Assembly (NCBI GenBank): GCA_016235595.1
Contig: JACRJX010000025.1
Location: 248,001-312,000, forward strand
Direction: 5' to 3'
Source: Verrucomicrobiota bacterium
GTDB taxonomy: Bacteria; Verrucomicrobiota; Verrucomicrobiia; CAIQCK01
Length of the DNA stretch: 64,000 nt
A program made the position numbers and the translations under genes. Under the pieces are notes generated by a model, which saw nothing but the letters and a program-made list of their open reading frames with translations, made no database searches and was not told where the DNA came from. Each line of letters opens with the position of its first letter. Position 1 is the first letter of the stretch. Below are positions 8,657 through 18,599 of the stretch, piece after piece.

Positions 8657-9060
8657 GCGCCACGCCGAATAACTGCTTCCACCTCACCGTGGAGATCGTG
8701 CGGGAGATTCACGCCGAGGCCATCGCGAGGTTCGGCGGCTCGGACGGCGTGCAGGAGATGGCGCTGCTGGAGGCGGCCGTGGCAGCGCCGCAAGCGACAT
8801 TTGGCGGACAGTCGCCCTACAAGGACCTGGCCGAAGTGGCCGCGGCGTATCTGTTCTACATGTGCCGGAATCATCCGTTCATTGACGGTAACAAGCGGGC
8901 GGCACTCGGTGCGTGCATCGTGTTTCTGCGGCTCAACGGAATCGAGCCGAAGAGCGACGGGCCGGAGTGGGAAGAACTCACGATGGCGGTCGCCGCCAGT
9001 GCGATTGACCGCGACGAGGCCAGCGAACGGCTCAGGAAACTGTTGTCCAAGCGCACATAG
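8653..9060 (+). CDS. doc: Doc-type Fic-domain toxin
   Basis: A 135-residue death-on-curing toxin of the Fic/Doc fold. The core motif HPFIDGNKRAA (about residues 75-85) matches HxFx(D/N)xNKRxA. In P1 Doc this loop phosphorylates and inactivates elongation factor Tu, and the same activity is inferred here. Other Doc landmarks are IHAEAIARFGGSDGVQE, LLEAAVAAPQATFGG and AAYLFYMCRN. Length is typical for full Doc. It is translationally coupled to the upstream antitoxin. Confidence 0.92.
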   Translation: MSATPNNCFHLTVEIVREIHAEAIARFGGSDGVQEMALLEAAVAAPQATFGGQSPYKDLAEVAAAYLFYMCRNHPFIDGNKRAALGACIVFLRLNGIEPKSDGPEWEELTMAVAASAIDRDEASERLRKLLSKRT

Positions 9061-9172
9061 GCACACCCTCCGCCCTCGCTCAGAAACTCTGGAACTACTG
9101 CAACATCCTGCGGGATGACAGGCTGTTCAGTGGCTTGGCGGTTGACGCCGCTCCCCTGCCGAATGTGACGCG

Positions 9173-11383
9173 TTACCGCCATCGAAGCGCCATCAGCAGA
9201 TTCGAGAAATCGTCTGTCCAGAGAATGCCGCCCGCTGCCGGCAAGGGTTGCCATTTTGGATACCGTTGGAACTGCTGCCTCAGATCAGAACGCCGCGAGA
9301 GCACGATCCATTCGCTGACTTCCTTGCCGTCCCGCCGGTCCTCGTCGCTGATCGCAAAGTCCTGCCAGTCGTAACCCGTCAGTCCGGCATCAATCGCCAG
9401 GGTTGCCACAATCGGTTTCAAATCCAAACGCCGGTTTGAGACGTGAAACGCAAGAATGCCGCCGTCGGCCAGTTTTGCGCAATACAGCCGCAGCGCTTCC
9501 CGCGTCAGCAAGTGAATCGGAATCGAGTCCGAGCTGAACGCATCCAGCACAAACATCCCGTAATGCTTGTCAGGCGCGCTTTGCAGCTTCAACCGGGCGT
9601 CGCCCAGAACCACGCGCAGTTGCGACGCGGGACACTTGCTCATGAATGTGAAGAAGCGCGGGTCGCGCGCGATCCGTTCCACGGCGGGATCGATCTCGTA
9701 GAAGTCCCACGACTGTCCTGGTTGCGCGTAGGCTGCCAGAGCCCCTGCTCCCAATCCGATCACGCCGACGCGCGGCGGGAGCGAGTGCGCCACCGAATTG
9801 AAAAGAGCGAATGCTTGTCCAGCCGGACCGTGTCGATGGTAATACAACAGCGGCTCGCCTGCGTGCGCGGGATCAAGATGCTGCCGGCCGTGCAACGTAT
9901 TGCCATGAACAAGCTGGCGAAAACGTCCAGTGCCGTCCTCCGTCACACGCAGCACGCCGAAGAAATTCCGTCCGGCTGACAGCACCCGGCTATATGTGCC
10001 AGCGTAGCCAACGCTGGCCATCAACACTGCCGCCAGGCACAAGCTGAAGCGGATCGGCCGCAAAACGAACCGATACGTCACCAGCGCCGGCACAGCGAAG
10101 ATTGCCAGCGTGCTCAGCCGCCCCGGCCCGGCGCCCATGGTCTGCACAGCCAGAATCAATGCCAAAGTCACCAATCCCAACCCCGCGGGCCAGATCAAAT
10201 CCCAACGGTTGAACCCGCGTTGCTCGCCCACTCGCGGTGCCACTGCACATGCCAGCAACATCACCAGGGGATATTCCAGCACCGAGTTGAAGATCATCGG
10301 CGCCAGTAGCGCGTTGAACATGCCACCCAGCACGCCGCCCACCGACATCCAGAGGTAGAACTCCGTCAAATGCCGGCTGGCGGGACGGTCCTTGGCCAGT
10401 TCGCTGTGACAAATGAACGCCGCTGCCACAAACATCAGCAAATGCAGCACAACGAACACCACCGGCGGATGTGTTGCCTCGATGATGAATGACACTGTCA
10501 GCACCAGCGCCGGCAGGCACAATACGCGTCCCATCCACGGCGATGCATACACAGGCCGGGGAGCAAACACCAAGATGAACGTAGCCAAATACAGCGCCAG
10601 TGGCACCACCCAGAACAACGGAAACGGCGCGACATCTGTTGTCAGGTAGGTCGTCACGCCCACCATCAAGCTTGACGGCACAAACGCAAGCACCACCCAC
10701 CGTGCCCGCCGTCCCGGCGTCACCGGCCGGGCGTTGCGTTCTTCCGACTGCTCTGGTTTCAGCTCGGAGATTTCAGGTTCCTTTCCCGGGAAACGCCACA
10801 ACGCCCATGCGCAAGCCGCCGTCAGCGCCAGCAACACCGCGTAGCCCGCCGTCCAGAACCGGCTCTGCGCCCAGAGCGGCAGGTTCGGTTCCACCAGAAC
10901 GACGTAGCCGAACAGTCCCGCCATGCTGCCGGCGTTGCTGGCCGCGTAGAGGAAATAGGCATCGTGCGCCTGCCGATGCCCCGTCTGGCTGAACCACTTC
11001 TGCAGCAACGGCGCCGTCGTGCAAACCGCCAGCAGTGGCAAGCCGACCGTCGCCCCCAGCAACTGCAACAGCCACGGAATCGGATTGCCCGCGCTCGGCA
11101 GCGACGCGACCGCGCCGTCGGAAATGCGGACGGGCAGCACGAGCAGCGGCAGCGCCATCAGTCCCAAGTGCAGCAGGGATTGGCGGCGCAGCCCGAGCCA
11201 TTGTGTGGAGAAGTGGGCGTAGGAGTAACCGATCAACAGCACCGTCTGATAAAACACCAGGCAGGTGTTCCAAACCGCCGGCGTCCCGCCCAGCAACGGC
11301 AGAATCATCTTGCCGACCATCGGTTCCACCAGGAACAGCAACGTGGCACTGAAAAATAGAGTTGCCGAAAACAAATAGATCAT
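9173..11383 (-). CDS. Polytopic membrane protein fused to a spermidine-synthase-like domain
   Basis: A 736-residue fusion. The first 470 or so residues hold many hydrophobic helices starting with MIYLFSATLFFSATLLFLVEP, the usual beginning of fused MFS/spermidine-synthase-like proteins. The C-terminal 230 residues form a soluble SAM-type Rossmann domain (VGVIGLGAGALAAYAQPG, FYEIDPAVERIA, VLDAFSSDSIPIHLLT). The domain is of the polyamine-aminopropyltransferase fold, but substrate and reaction are unknown. The start at 11383 is chosen because AGAGGT lies about 5 nt upstream; a longer in-frame extension to 11572 has a low-complexity, non-membrane sequence. Confidence 0.85.
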   Translation of the reverse strand: MIYLFSATLFFSATLLFLVEPMVGKMILPLLGGTPAVWNTCLVFYQTVLLIGYSYAHFSTQWLGLRRQSLLHLGLMALPLLVLPVRISDGAVASLPSAGNPIPWLLQLLGATVGLPLLAVCTTAPLLQKWFSQTGHRQAHDAYFLYAASNAGSMAGLFGYVVLVEPNLPLWAQSRFWTAGYAVLLALTAACAWALWRFPGKEPEISELKPEQSEERNARPVTPGRRARWVVLAFVPSSLMVGVTTYLTTDVAPFPLFWVVPLALYLATFILVFAPRPVYASPWMGRVLCLPALVLTVSFIIEATHPPVVFVVLHLLMFVAAAFICHSELAKDRPASRHLTEFYLWMSVGGVLGGMFNALLAPMIFNSVLEYPLVMLLACAVAPRVGEQRGFNRWDLIWPAGLGLVTLALILAVQTMGAGPGRLSTLAIFAVPALVTYRFVLRPIRFSLCLAAVLMASVGYAGTYSRVLSAGRNFFGVLRVTEDGTGRFRQLVHGNTLHGRQHLDPAHAGEPLLYYHRHGPAGQAFALFNSVAHSLPPRVGVIGLGAGALAAYAQPGQSWDFYEIDPAVERIARDPRFFTFMSKCPASQLRVVLGDARLKLQSAPDKHYGMFVLDAFSSDSIPIHLLTREALRLYCAKLADGGILAFHVSNRRLDLKPIVATLAIDAGLTGYDWQDFAISDEDRRDGKEVSEWIVLSRRSDLRQQFQRYPKWQPLPAAGGILWTDDFSNLLMALRWR

Positions 11384-11610
11384 ACCGACCTCTTGCCAAC
11401 ACGCACCCGACCACCGATGCTTGCACGGAGTCGCGGTGCCTATCAAGCGTCGAGAGCAAACCGCGCACCTTGCGGCGCCGGGCCGCGAACTGGCGATCAA
11501 GCCGTCCATCGTGGCATACGGAGTTGCCTGCGTCCCACGATTGACAGAACCCCTCGCGTACCTGACATTCACGTCGAACAGTACCCTTGAGATTTCATGA
11601 GGAGGCGGCG

Positions 11611-13308
11611 ATGAAAATCACTCGGAGCAAGTTTCTGCGCATGGCGGCTGGAGCGGTCGCTTACACATCGTTGGGACGCCACGCGAGAGTGTTTGCCGCG
11701 GGTGGACGGACGGCGGACTTGGTGCTCACAGGCGGTGTGATCACCACAATGAACGACGCGAAGCCGTTCGCGTCAGCCATGGCAGTCAGGGACGGCAAGG
11801 TGCTGGCTGTGGGCACCGACCTGGAGCTATCCGACTGCATCGCAAACAGGACACACGTGATCAAGTTGGCCGGACGGGGCGTCAGTCCCGGTTTGATTGA
11901 CGCGCATAGTCACCCGATGGCCTATGGACACATGGAGTTGATGTTCGTCATCATCCGACCGCCGAAGGTCACCGATTTCGATTCGCTGAAGAAAACGCTC
12001 AGCCATGCGGCCAAGTCCGTCCCGGAGGGCGAGTGGATCGTGGCGCGCGGGTTTCAAGACTTCAAGGAGGGCCATTTCCCCGGCCGGGCTGTTTTGGACG
12101 AGGCGGTGCCGAAGCACCCGGTGCTGACGATTCATTGGAGCGGCCAGTATGGGGTGGCGAATACGGCGGCGTTGAAGAAAGCGGGCCTGTTCAGCGCGGA
12201 TGTTGAAGATCCCTACGGTGGCAAATTTGTGCGTGAGCGGACGACCGGTCTGCCGAACGGCGTCCTGATCCATTACCCGGCCATCTACGCGGTCTACAAG
12301 CCCGTGCTGAACGAGCAGGAAATGCTGAAGTGCATCCGTTGGGCCGTGCAACAATTCCACAGCGCGGGCGTCACCTGCATCCACGACAACTTTATCCTGC
12401 CGCAGTACAACAAGAACTACGTGAAGCTGGAACGCGAGGGTGACCTGAATATGCGGATTCGGCTGTACCCGTATATAGCCAATCTCCAGCAAGCCGAGAC
12501 GGTGCTGGCCAAGATGGTTCACTACCGCGGCTCGCTGGTCCGTGTTCAGGGTATCAAGCTGGCTGTGGATGGCTACGCGCTCATGTACGAGTCCCAGCCC
12601 GAGCACCAGCACATCGCGTTGCCGATGCATCCACAGCCGATTTTCGAGCAGATCATCACCGCGATTCACCGGGGCGACTGGCAGGTGGATGTTCACGCCG
12701 CGGGTGACAAGGGTGTGGACTGGACACTGCAAGCGTTTGAGAAGGCGGCTGGCGGCGTGCGTCAAGCCCGCGAACGACGGCACCGCATCGAGCATTTCGC
12801 CTTCCGAAAACTCGACTCGATCCGCAAAGCCGCCGAGATGAACGTGCCCGTCTGCGTCCAGCCCACGTTGATGGATTTTCGTGTGGATGATTTCACCCGC
12901 CGGTTGGGAAGCCCCGTAAAGAAATACATGGGAACCATCGTCCCCACGCGGACGTTTCTCCAGCAGGGCGTGCCTCTCGCGTTTGGCGCTGACGTGCCGG
13001 CGTTTCCTTACTTCGCGCCGCTGGACTCCATCCGCTGCGCCATGAGCCGCAAGACCCACTCAGGCCGCCAACTGGACACGACCGAATCCATCTCGTTCCT
13101 GGAAGCGCTGAAAGTCCACACTCGCGGCAGCGCCTACGCCGCCTTTGATGAAACGGAACTGGGCAGTCTGGAACCGGGCAAGACAGCCGATTTCGTCATC
13201 TGGGACAAGGACCTGCGCAATGTGAAGACACCCGACGACGTGAGCAATCTCCACGTGCGCGCCACCTACCTCGCAGGCCGCTGCGTTTATCAAGCCAAGG
13301 AAACGTAG
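11611..13308 (+). CDS. YtcJ-like amidohydrolase (Amidohydrolase_3 family), exported
   Basis: A 565-residue metal-dependent hydrolase. A short beta-sandwich opener (ADLVLTGGVITTMND, AMAVRDGKVLAVG) is followed by GLIDAHSHPMAYGH with the HxH metal ligands. Later metal blocks are WQVDVHAAGDKGVDW, RIEHFAF and LAFGADVPAFPYF, and closing text is LEPGKTADFVIWD. The N-terminus MKITRSKFLRMAAGAVAYTS resembles a Tat or Sec leader, although the second arginine of the twin is missing. GGAGG at 11601-11605 supports the ATG at 11611 over an in-frame TTG at 11587. The substrate is unknown; the family includes exo-enzymes acting on N-acyl and imide bonds. Confidence 0.85.
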   Translation: MKITRSKFLRMAAGAVAYTSLGRHARVFAAGGRTADLVLTGGVITTMNDAKPFASAMAVRDGKVLAVGTDLELSDCIANRTHVIKLAGRGVSPGLIDAHSHPMAYGHMELMFVIIRPPKVTDFDSLKKTLSHAAKSVPEGEWIVARGFQDFKEGHFPGRAVLDEAVPKHPVLTIHWSGQYGVANTAALKKAGLFSADVEDPYGGKFVRERTTGLPNGVLIHYPAIYAVYKPVLNEQEMLKCIRWAVQQFHSAGVTCIHDNFILPQYNKNYVKLEREGDLNMRIRLYPYIANLQQAETVLAKMVHYRGSLVRVQGIKLAVDGYALMYESQPEHQHIALPMHPQPIFEQIITAIHRGDWQVDVHAAGDKGVDWTLQAFEKAAGGVRQARERRHRIEHFAFRKLDSIRKAAEMNVPVCVQPTLMDFRVDDFTRRLGSPVKKYMGTIVPTRTFLQQGVPLAFGADVPAFPYFAPLDSIRCAMSRKTHSGRQLDTTESISFLEALKVHTRGSAYAAFDETELGSLEPGKTADFVIWDKDLRNVKTPDDVSNLHVRATYLAGRCVYQAKET

Positions 13309-13415
13309 ACTTCGGCGCGACCGTCCTCTCCCTCACCCGCTGCCAATGGACTTGACACGCCGGTAACACGTCGCCAGCCTTTAGTACGGTTGGCCACCAG
13401 ATTAAACTAATCCTC

Positions 13416-13814
13416 ATGAAACTACCTGATCTCCTGAAACTGGCTACCGATTTCTCAGCAGAAATAGACCGTCTATGGACGATCTTCCTCATGGTGAATC
13501 TTGCCATCGTGGGCTGGTCGATCGTGCAAGCCAAGAGTATATCCGTCGTGCCCATGATATTCGGAATGGTCGCATACTGCGGCGTCATGGTTGTCCTATA
13601 CTTGGCAATGCACCCCAAATACCTTTTGTACAGAAGCCTGCAGATCGAGATTCACAAACAAGTTCTCCAGGAAGACTTCCAATCGGTTGAGCTTAAGGAT
13701 CTGCTTTCCAATTATGGAGCATTCTTCCAGGAAGGCAAAAGGCTGCTTCTATTCTTCGTCGGAATCGCGACAGTGACCGTTCTGCTCTTGTTCGTAATAA
13801 AACTAGGCCTTTGA
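13416..13814 (+). CDS. Small integral membrane protein, unknown
   Basis: A 132-residue protein with three hydrophobic stretches: LWTIFLMVNLAIVGWSIV near residues 20-37, SVVPMIFGMVAYCGVMVVLYLA near 43-64, and LLLFFVGIATVTVLLLFVIKL at the C-terminus. A charged region of about 45 residues between the second and third could be a cytosolic loop. No known family recognised. It lies upstream of the heparinase-like gene on the same strand but may be independent. Confidence 0.65.
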   Translation: MKLPDLLKLATDFSAEIDRLWTIFLMVNLAIVGWSIVQAKSISVVPMIFGMVAYCGVMVVLYLAMHPKYLLYRSLQIEIHKQVLQEDFQSVELKDLLSNYGAFFQEGKRLLLFFVGIATVTVLLLFVIKLGL

Positions 13815-13897
13815 GTAAGCGCAGCGTCGTAGGAGGTGGCGCCAGAGCGCGTGAACAGACCCAGCTATCTGCTCGCCTTTGGCGGCGAACACGTTTA

Positions 13898-16800
13898 ATG
13901 GTTGCGCCCGTCATGTTCAGCAAACGACCGCAATGGTTCTGGGCCACTCTTACGGTGGCGTTTGTGTTTGGAGGATTTGCCGCAAAAGCCGCACCCCCGG
14001 AGCGCGGTTTACATAGCGCCGAGGAGATAGCGATCATGCGGGAAAATATCGCGCGCCATCCTTGGGCGCAGGCACAGGTGAAGGCGGCCCGCAAGGCGGC
14101 GGACAAGTGGGCGGCCATGACAGACGACGCGCTGCGGGAAATGGTGACGCCGCCGGAGGTGCCTCGGGCGTTTCGCGCGCATGAGAAGGGTTGCCCGGTG
14201 CATGGGCAGGAAGTCTACAGGCATGGCGGTTACCCGTGGATCCTGTCGCTGGAAACACCTTGGAAGGTAAAATGCCCCGTCGGCGGCGAACTCTACCCGT
14301 CGAACGACTTTGGCGCTTTTCTCAAGTCGGGACTGAAGGACCGGTCGTTGCTGACCGGCCCTTACGCCGACGACGGCTGGGGTTGGCGCAAAACCGAGAA
14401 GGGTGCGAAGTATTGGTTCATCGCGTATTACAACCACTGGGCGATTTGGGAACGCGGCGTGTTGAGCGCGTTGCAGCAACTGGCAAACGCGTATCTGCTC
14501 ACGGACGATGCTCGCTACGCGCACAAGACGGCGGTGCTGTTGCTGAAGATTGCCGAGTATTATCCGCGTTACGACCACGGGCCGCAGTCGCGCTATGGCA
14601 CGGAGATCAACAGGAGTTACAAAGGCAAAATCCTGAATGCCATCTGGGAGACGCGGACGGTAACGCAGTTTGCCCAGGCCTACGACGCAATCCATCCGGC
14701 GCTGGTGGCGGACGAGGGGTTGCAGCGGCAAAGCGGCTTGAGCGCGCGGCAGATCGCGGAGCGGATCGAGACGAACATTCTGCGCGACGGCGCGCATCAC
14801 GTGATGGTGACGGGCAAGGTGCGCGGCAACTTCGGAATGCATCAGGAGACGTTGCTGAGCATCGCGCTCGCGCTGCACGAAACAACCGGCCAGCCGACGC
14901 GCGACGACATGGTGCGCTGGGTGATGGAAAGCCGCGGCGCAGGCGTCACGCTCAACGTCAGCGATGCGATCTATAACCTGGTGTTTCGCGACGGCGTGCC
15001 GGAGGAGTCGCCCTCCTATAATATGGGCTGGGTGAGCAATCTCACCGACGTTGCCCGGCTGTTGAAGCGCGCAGGCATGGATTTGTCTCGCGAGCCGAAG
15101 TTTCGGCAACTCTACGATTGGCCGTTGGACATGGCCGTGCTCGGCAAGCTGACGCCGCCGCTGGGCGACACGAGCGACATGTTCGCTGGCCGTGTCGGCT
15201 GGTCGCCGCCGCTCTACCTCCAGGCGTTTCGCGCCTACCGCAATCCGCGTCACGCACGGATCGTCGTGGACGGCAAAGGCAGGATCGTCAGCCGCGACAT
15301 CTTCGAGCGTCCGCTGGACGAAGACATCCAGCGCGCCGCAGCGACAATCACCGAGCCGCTGGGCACGCGCAGCAAGCTCTTTCCCGGCTACGGTTTCGCG
15401 ACGCTGCAACAGGGCGGCACCAACGGCGTGGCAGCGACGTTGAGTTTCCCGCAATATCACGGCCATCGTCACGCCGACTTCCTCGACCTCGGCCTCTACG
15501 CCAACGGCAAGTCGCTCGTGCCCGACTTCGGTTATCCGGAAACGGCCAGCGCGGATGATCCGCGGCGCGCGGGATTTTTCTGCCACACAGTCTCGCACAA
15601 TACGATATTGGTGGACGGGCAGTGTCAGACGTTCGCTTCGCCCTATCGCTTGCACGCCTACGACACGACGCCAGTGCTGCAACGTGTGGACGTGTCGGTG
15701 CCGGGCGTCTATCCGGCCAAAGCCAAAGCGTATCGCCGCTGCGTGGCGTTGGTGCCGATGGACGACACGCACGCCTACGTCGCCGACTTTTTCCACGTCG
15801 CGGGAGGCCGGCAACACGACTGGCTGGTTCACGGCAGTCACGCCGAGTTTCGCACTGACGACCTGAAACTACCGGTCGCCGCTCAAGGCACCGTCGCCGG
15901 ACCGGACGTGCCCTGCGGTTTCTTCTACGATGACAAACGCCTCCAGAACCTGCCCGAAGGCTCAGGCTACGGCGGTTATCGCGGCAGCGGATTTCAGTTC
16001 CTCACCAAGCCACAGACGTTGAAGAGCGCGCCCGGTGTCTATCGAGCGGAATGGCGTTGGACGCGCGACACGACACCTGCGCATTTTTCGTTGTGGTGCG
16101 TCGGTGAAGACGAATCCGCGACCGTCTGCTCCGGGAAGCCGCAGAACCGCAGATCGAATCCTGACGAGGTGAAGTTCCTGATCCGCCGCCGCTCCACAGA
16201 AGGTGAAGGTGGCTTGGAAAGCGTTTTTGCTTCGGTATTCGAACCATTCGCGGACGCGCCCAGGATCGCGCGGGTCGAGCGCGTGAAACTGTCGCCGTCG
16301 CTGGCCGATGCGATTGCGTTGTGTGTGAAGCTGCCGGGGCGGACGGACTGGATCGTCTTCAACGCCAGTGGCGGGACCGTGACAACCTCCAATGGCATTC
16401 GCGTCAGCGGCGAGTTCGCATGGCTGTCGCTGGACGAGAGCGGCCAAGTGCGGCAGGCGTATGTGGCGCATGGCGGCTCGCTGCGATTCGGCAAGCTCGA
16501 TCTGGCAGCGCCCGCAGTGTCGCTGAAGGTCGTCAGCGCAGACTGGAGCCAACACGCCGTCACGCTCAACAGCGAGATTCCGAAGGGCGTGGAGGCTGGC
16601 CAGACGGTGATGTTTGGCGAAGGTCGTTACGCCTACGAGATTCGCGGCGTGGACCGCAAGACGCGGCGAATCGAGTTGGGTGATCAGGACTGCGTCGTGG
16701 CGCGCGGAGACGCGGCCAGGATTGAAATGCGGGATTCAGGATCAGAAATGCGAACCTCCGCCACGATGCCGCATGCGCGAGCCGGAATGCACCTCCTTGA

Positions 16801-16960
16801 CGAAACGCGCACGCAAAGCTGGCGGATTCTGGAGATGGGCGGCGGCAAACTCACGCTATCACGCGGCAACGCGTGGCCCCAGAATGCGAAGCGTTTCCTG
16901 ATTACGGACTACGGCCCGGATGACGTCGTGGCCTTTTCCACGCCCACAGTTCTGAAGTAA
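13898..16960 (+). CDS. Secreted heparinase II/III-like polysaccharide lyase
   Basis: About 1020 residues. The signal peptide (WFWATLTVAFVFGGFAAKA) follows ATG codons at 13898 or 13913; the frame is open to a TTG at 13811, which is less likely. An alpha/alpha-toroid half (LQQLANAYLLTDDARYAHK, GNFGMHQETLLSIALAL) is followed by the heparinase II/III beta-sandwich with GHRHADFLDLGLYANGKS, VPDFGYPE and SHNTILVDGQ, which are typical of PL12/PL17/PL21-like lyases. It should cleave acidic polysaccharide in the periplasm or outside. Compared with 600-750 residue relatives it carries an extra C-terminal beta-rich region after residue 780. The precise substrate cannot be read from sequence. Confidence 0.85.
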   Translation: MVAPVMFSKRPQWFWATLTVAFVFGGFAAKAAPPERGLHSAEEIAIMRENIARHPWAQAQVKAARKAADKWAAMTDDALREMVTPPEVPRAFRAHEKGCPVHGQEVYRHGGYPWILSLETPWKVKCPVGGELYPSNDFGAFLKSGLKDRSLLTGPYADDGWGWRKTEKGAKYWFIAYYNHWAIWERGVLSALQQLANAYLLTDDARYAHKTAVLLLKIAEYYPRYDHGPQSRYGTEINRSYKGKILNAIWETRTVTQFAQAYDAIHPALVADEGLQRQSGLSARQIAERIETNILRDGAHHVMVTGKVRGNFGMHQETLLSIALALHETTGQPTRDDMVRWVMESRGAGVTLNVSDAIYNLVFRDGVPEESPSYNMGWVSNLTDVARLLKRAGMDLSREPKFRQLYDWPLDMAVLGKLTPPLGDTSDMFAGRVGWSPPLYLQAFRAYRNPRHARIVVDGKGRIVSRDIFERPLDEDIQRAAATITEPLGTRSKLFPGYGFATLQQGGTNGVAATLSFPQYHGHRHADFLDLGLYANGKSLVPDFGYPETASADDPRRAGFFCHTVSHNTILVDGQCQTFASPYRLHAYDTTPVLQRVDVSVPGVYPAKAKAYRRCVALVPMDDTHAYVADFFHVAGGRQHDWLVHGSHAEFRTDDLKLPVAAQGTVAGPDVPCGFFYDDKRLQNLPEGSGYGGYRGSGFQFLTKPQTLKSAPGVYRAEWRWTRDTTPAHFSLWCVGEDESATVCSGKPQNRRSNPDEVKFLIRRRSTEGEGGLESVFASVFEPFADAPRIARVERVKLSPSLADAIALCVKLPGRTDWIVFNASGGTVTTSNGIRVSGEFAWLSLDESGQVRQAYVAHGGSLRFGKLDLAAPAVSLKVVSADWSQHAVTLNSEIPKGVEAGQTVMFGEGRYAYEIRGVDRKTRRIELGDQDCVVARGDAARIEMRDSGSEMRTSATMPHARAGMHLLDETRTQSWRILEMGGGKLTLSRGNAWPQNAKRFLITDYGPDDVVAFSTPTVLK

Positions 16961-17021
16961 AAGTGGACCTCGGTCACAAAGCGTCCGGATTGTAGCATGC
17001 GTCCGCTCACAGGCTGTCGCC

Positions 17022-18410
17022 ATGTCCGCCGAGCCGGCAACGGCATTTCCTCGTGTTGGCGCCGGCACTTTTCCGTTTGACCGTTTGGGCGCACCGTCGC
17101 ACGATGCGGAGCGCGATGAATGGAGTGCATGGCAGAGAGAGGGAGGTTTTCTTCTGAGAAGAACCTTGATCAAGGTTTGGGCGCTGCTCGTATTGGTGGG
17201 ACCATTGTCATCCTCCAAGGCGCAGGTGGACTACAGCCAGGCCCTTCAACAATACACCAGCGCCATCGAATCGAGTTCCGGCTCTGCCGAGGCGTATTGG
17301 CGGCGGGGAAATGTTTACTGGGAGAAAGGCGACTACAGCCTCGCCCTTCAGGATTACAACAGCTCGATTGCAGCCGACCCGGGCTACAGCCTGGCCTACC
17401 TGGGACGCGGCAACGTGTATGTCCGCCAGGGCAATTACGGCCAGGCAGTTCAGGAATACAACCAAGCCATCGCGATCCAGCCAACATTGGTGGACGCTTA
17501 CTATAATCGCGGTGTCGCGTATCGCGCGGAGGGCGATCTGGATTCAGCCATTCAGAGTTTTGACCGCGCCATCGAGTTGAACCCGAACTTTGCCGAAGCC
17601 TACAGCAACCGCGCTCAAGCTTACAGCCAGCAAGGCGACTACGAGAGTGCCATCCAGAATTACACACAAGCGCTGGCGCTGAATCCAAATCTGGCGGAAG
17701 CCAGTTGGGGACGCGGAAACGCTTACTGGGAGACCGGCGATTACGACCTGGCGTACCAGGATTACAACCGCACCATTGAACTGGCACCGAATAACCCGCT
17801 GGGGTATCTGGGCCGCGGCAATGCGGATTTTTGCAGAGGCAACTACGACCTTGCGGTGGATGACTACAGCCGCGCCATCACGCTGCAACCCAATTTCGCC
17901 GACGCCTACAACAATCGCGGTGTCGCGTATCGCGCCGAGGGCGATCTGGACCGCGCCATCCAGGACCTGACGCGCGCCATCGAATTGAAACCCGACTCCG
18001 CGGAAGCCTACTACAACCGCGGCCTCGCGTATCGCGACAAGGGCGATCTGGAGCGCGCCCTCCAGGACTTCAAGCGCGCCATTGCATTGAACCCAAAGCT
18101 GGCCGAGGCATTGAACAATCGTGGCATATCCCTGAGCGACAACAAGGTGGATCACGACCAAGCCATCAAAGACCTCAGCCGGGCTGCTGAATTGGGCCCC
18201 GCCTCTGTCAGAGGTTCGCGCGCATGGGCGGGCAAGAATCATGCAAAGGTTGCCGGCTTGCACGTTGCGACGAACACCAAGCATGCGGGTCGGGATGCGA
18301 AAGCGTCAGCAGACAGCGGCAGGTGGAGGCACGGTTTATTATGGATGGCGCCTGTGGCGGCTGCCGGCATCCTCATATTCGTGTTCGTACGCCATCGCAC
18401 CAAGCAGTGA
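17022..18410 (+). CDS. TPR-repeat protein with signal peptide and C-terminal membrane anchor
   Basis: Nine full tetratricopeptide repeats of 34 residues span about residues 85-390, each ending in a variant of AEAY-NRG. They follow a leader (LIKVWALLVLVGPLSSSKAQ) and precede a C-terminal hydrophobic helix (WMAPVAAAGILIFVFV) with basic tail RHRTKQ. A periplasmic scaffold anchored by its C-terminus is the likely arrangement. TPRs 1-4 and 5-8 are duplicates at 408-bp spacing. The N-terminal 44 residues before the leader look non-native. GGGAGG at 17141-17146 sits 7 nt before an in-frame CTG at 17154, so the true start may be there rather than at 17022. Confidence 0.85.
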   Translation: MSAEPATAFPRVGAGTFPFDRLGAPSHDAERDEWSAWQREGGFLLRRTLIKVWALLVLVGPLSSSKAQVDYSQALQQYTSAIESSSGSAEAYWRRGNVYWEKGDYSLALQDYNSSIAADPGYSLAYLGRGNVYVRQGNYGQAVQEYNQAIAIQPTLVDAYYNRGVAYRAEGDLDSAIQSFDRAIELNPNFAEAYSNRAQAYSQQGDYESAIQNYTQALALNPNLAEASWGRGNAYWETGDYDLAYQDYNRTIELAPNNPLGYLGRGNADFCRGNYDLAVDDYSRAITLQPNFADAYNNRGVAYRAEGDLDRAIQDLTRAIELKPDSAEAYYNRGLAYRDKGDLERALQDFKRAIALNPKLAEALNNRGISLSDNKVDHDQAIKDLSRAAELGPASVRGSRAWAGKNHAKVAGLHVATNTKHAGRDAKASADSGRWRHGLLWMAPVAAAGILIFVFVRHRTKQ

Positions 18411-18599
18411 GCGAACCTCCCGGGATTCCCATGTGCCGGGAAACTTCCCTCGATATTGCCGCCGCCTGCAGAAAACGTCGCAAGTGACCCCTGTCGGGAA
18501 AACCAAAAGAGAGTCGCAGGATATTCACTTACCCAGAAAAGATTTGCCAAAAGACGGTTTATTGGACATTCTTCAGTCATCTTCAGTTGAGGCAAAACC

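Noticed and set aside
13337..13385. Promoter with TTGACA before the small membrane-protein gene
   Set aside because: The best -10 candidate lies 23 nt away, outside the normal spacer range.
18418..18441. Hairpin TCCCGG/CCGGGA after the TPR gene as a terminator
   Set aside because: A 12-nt loop and no T-run after the stem make an intrinsic terminator doubtful.
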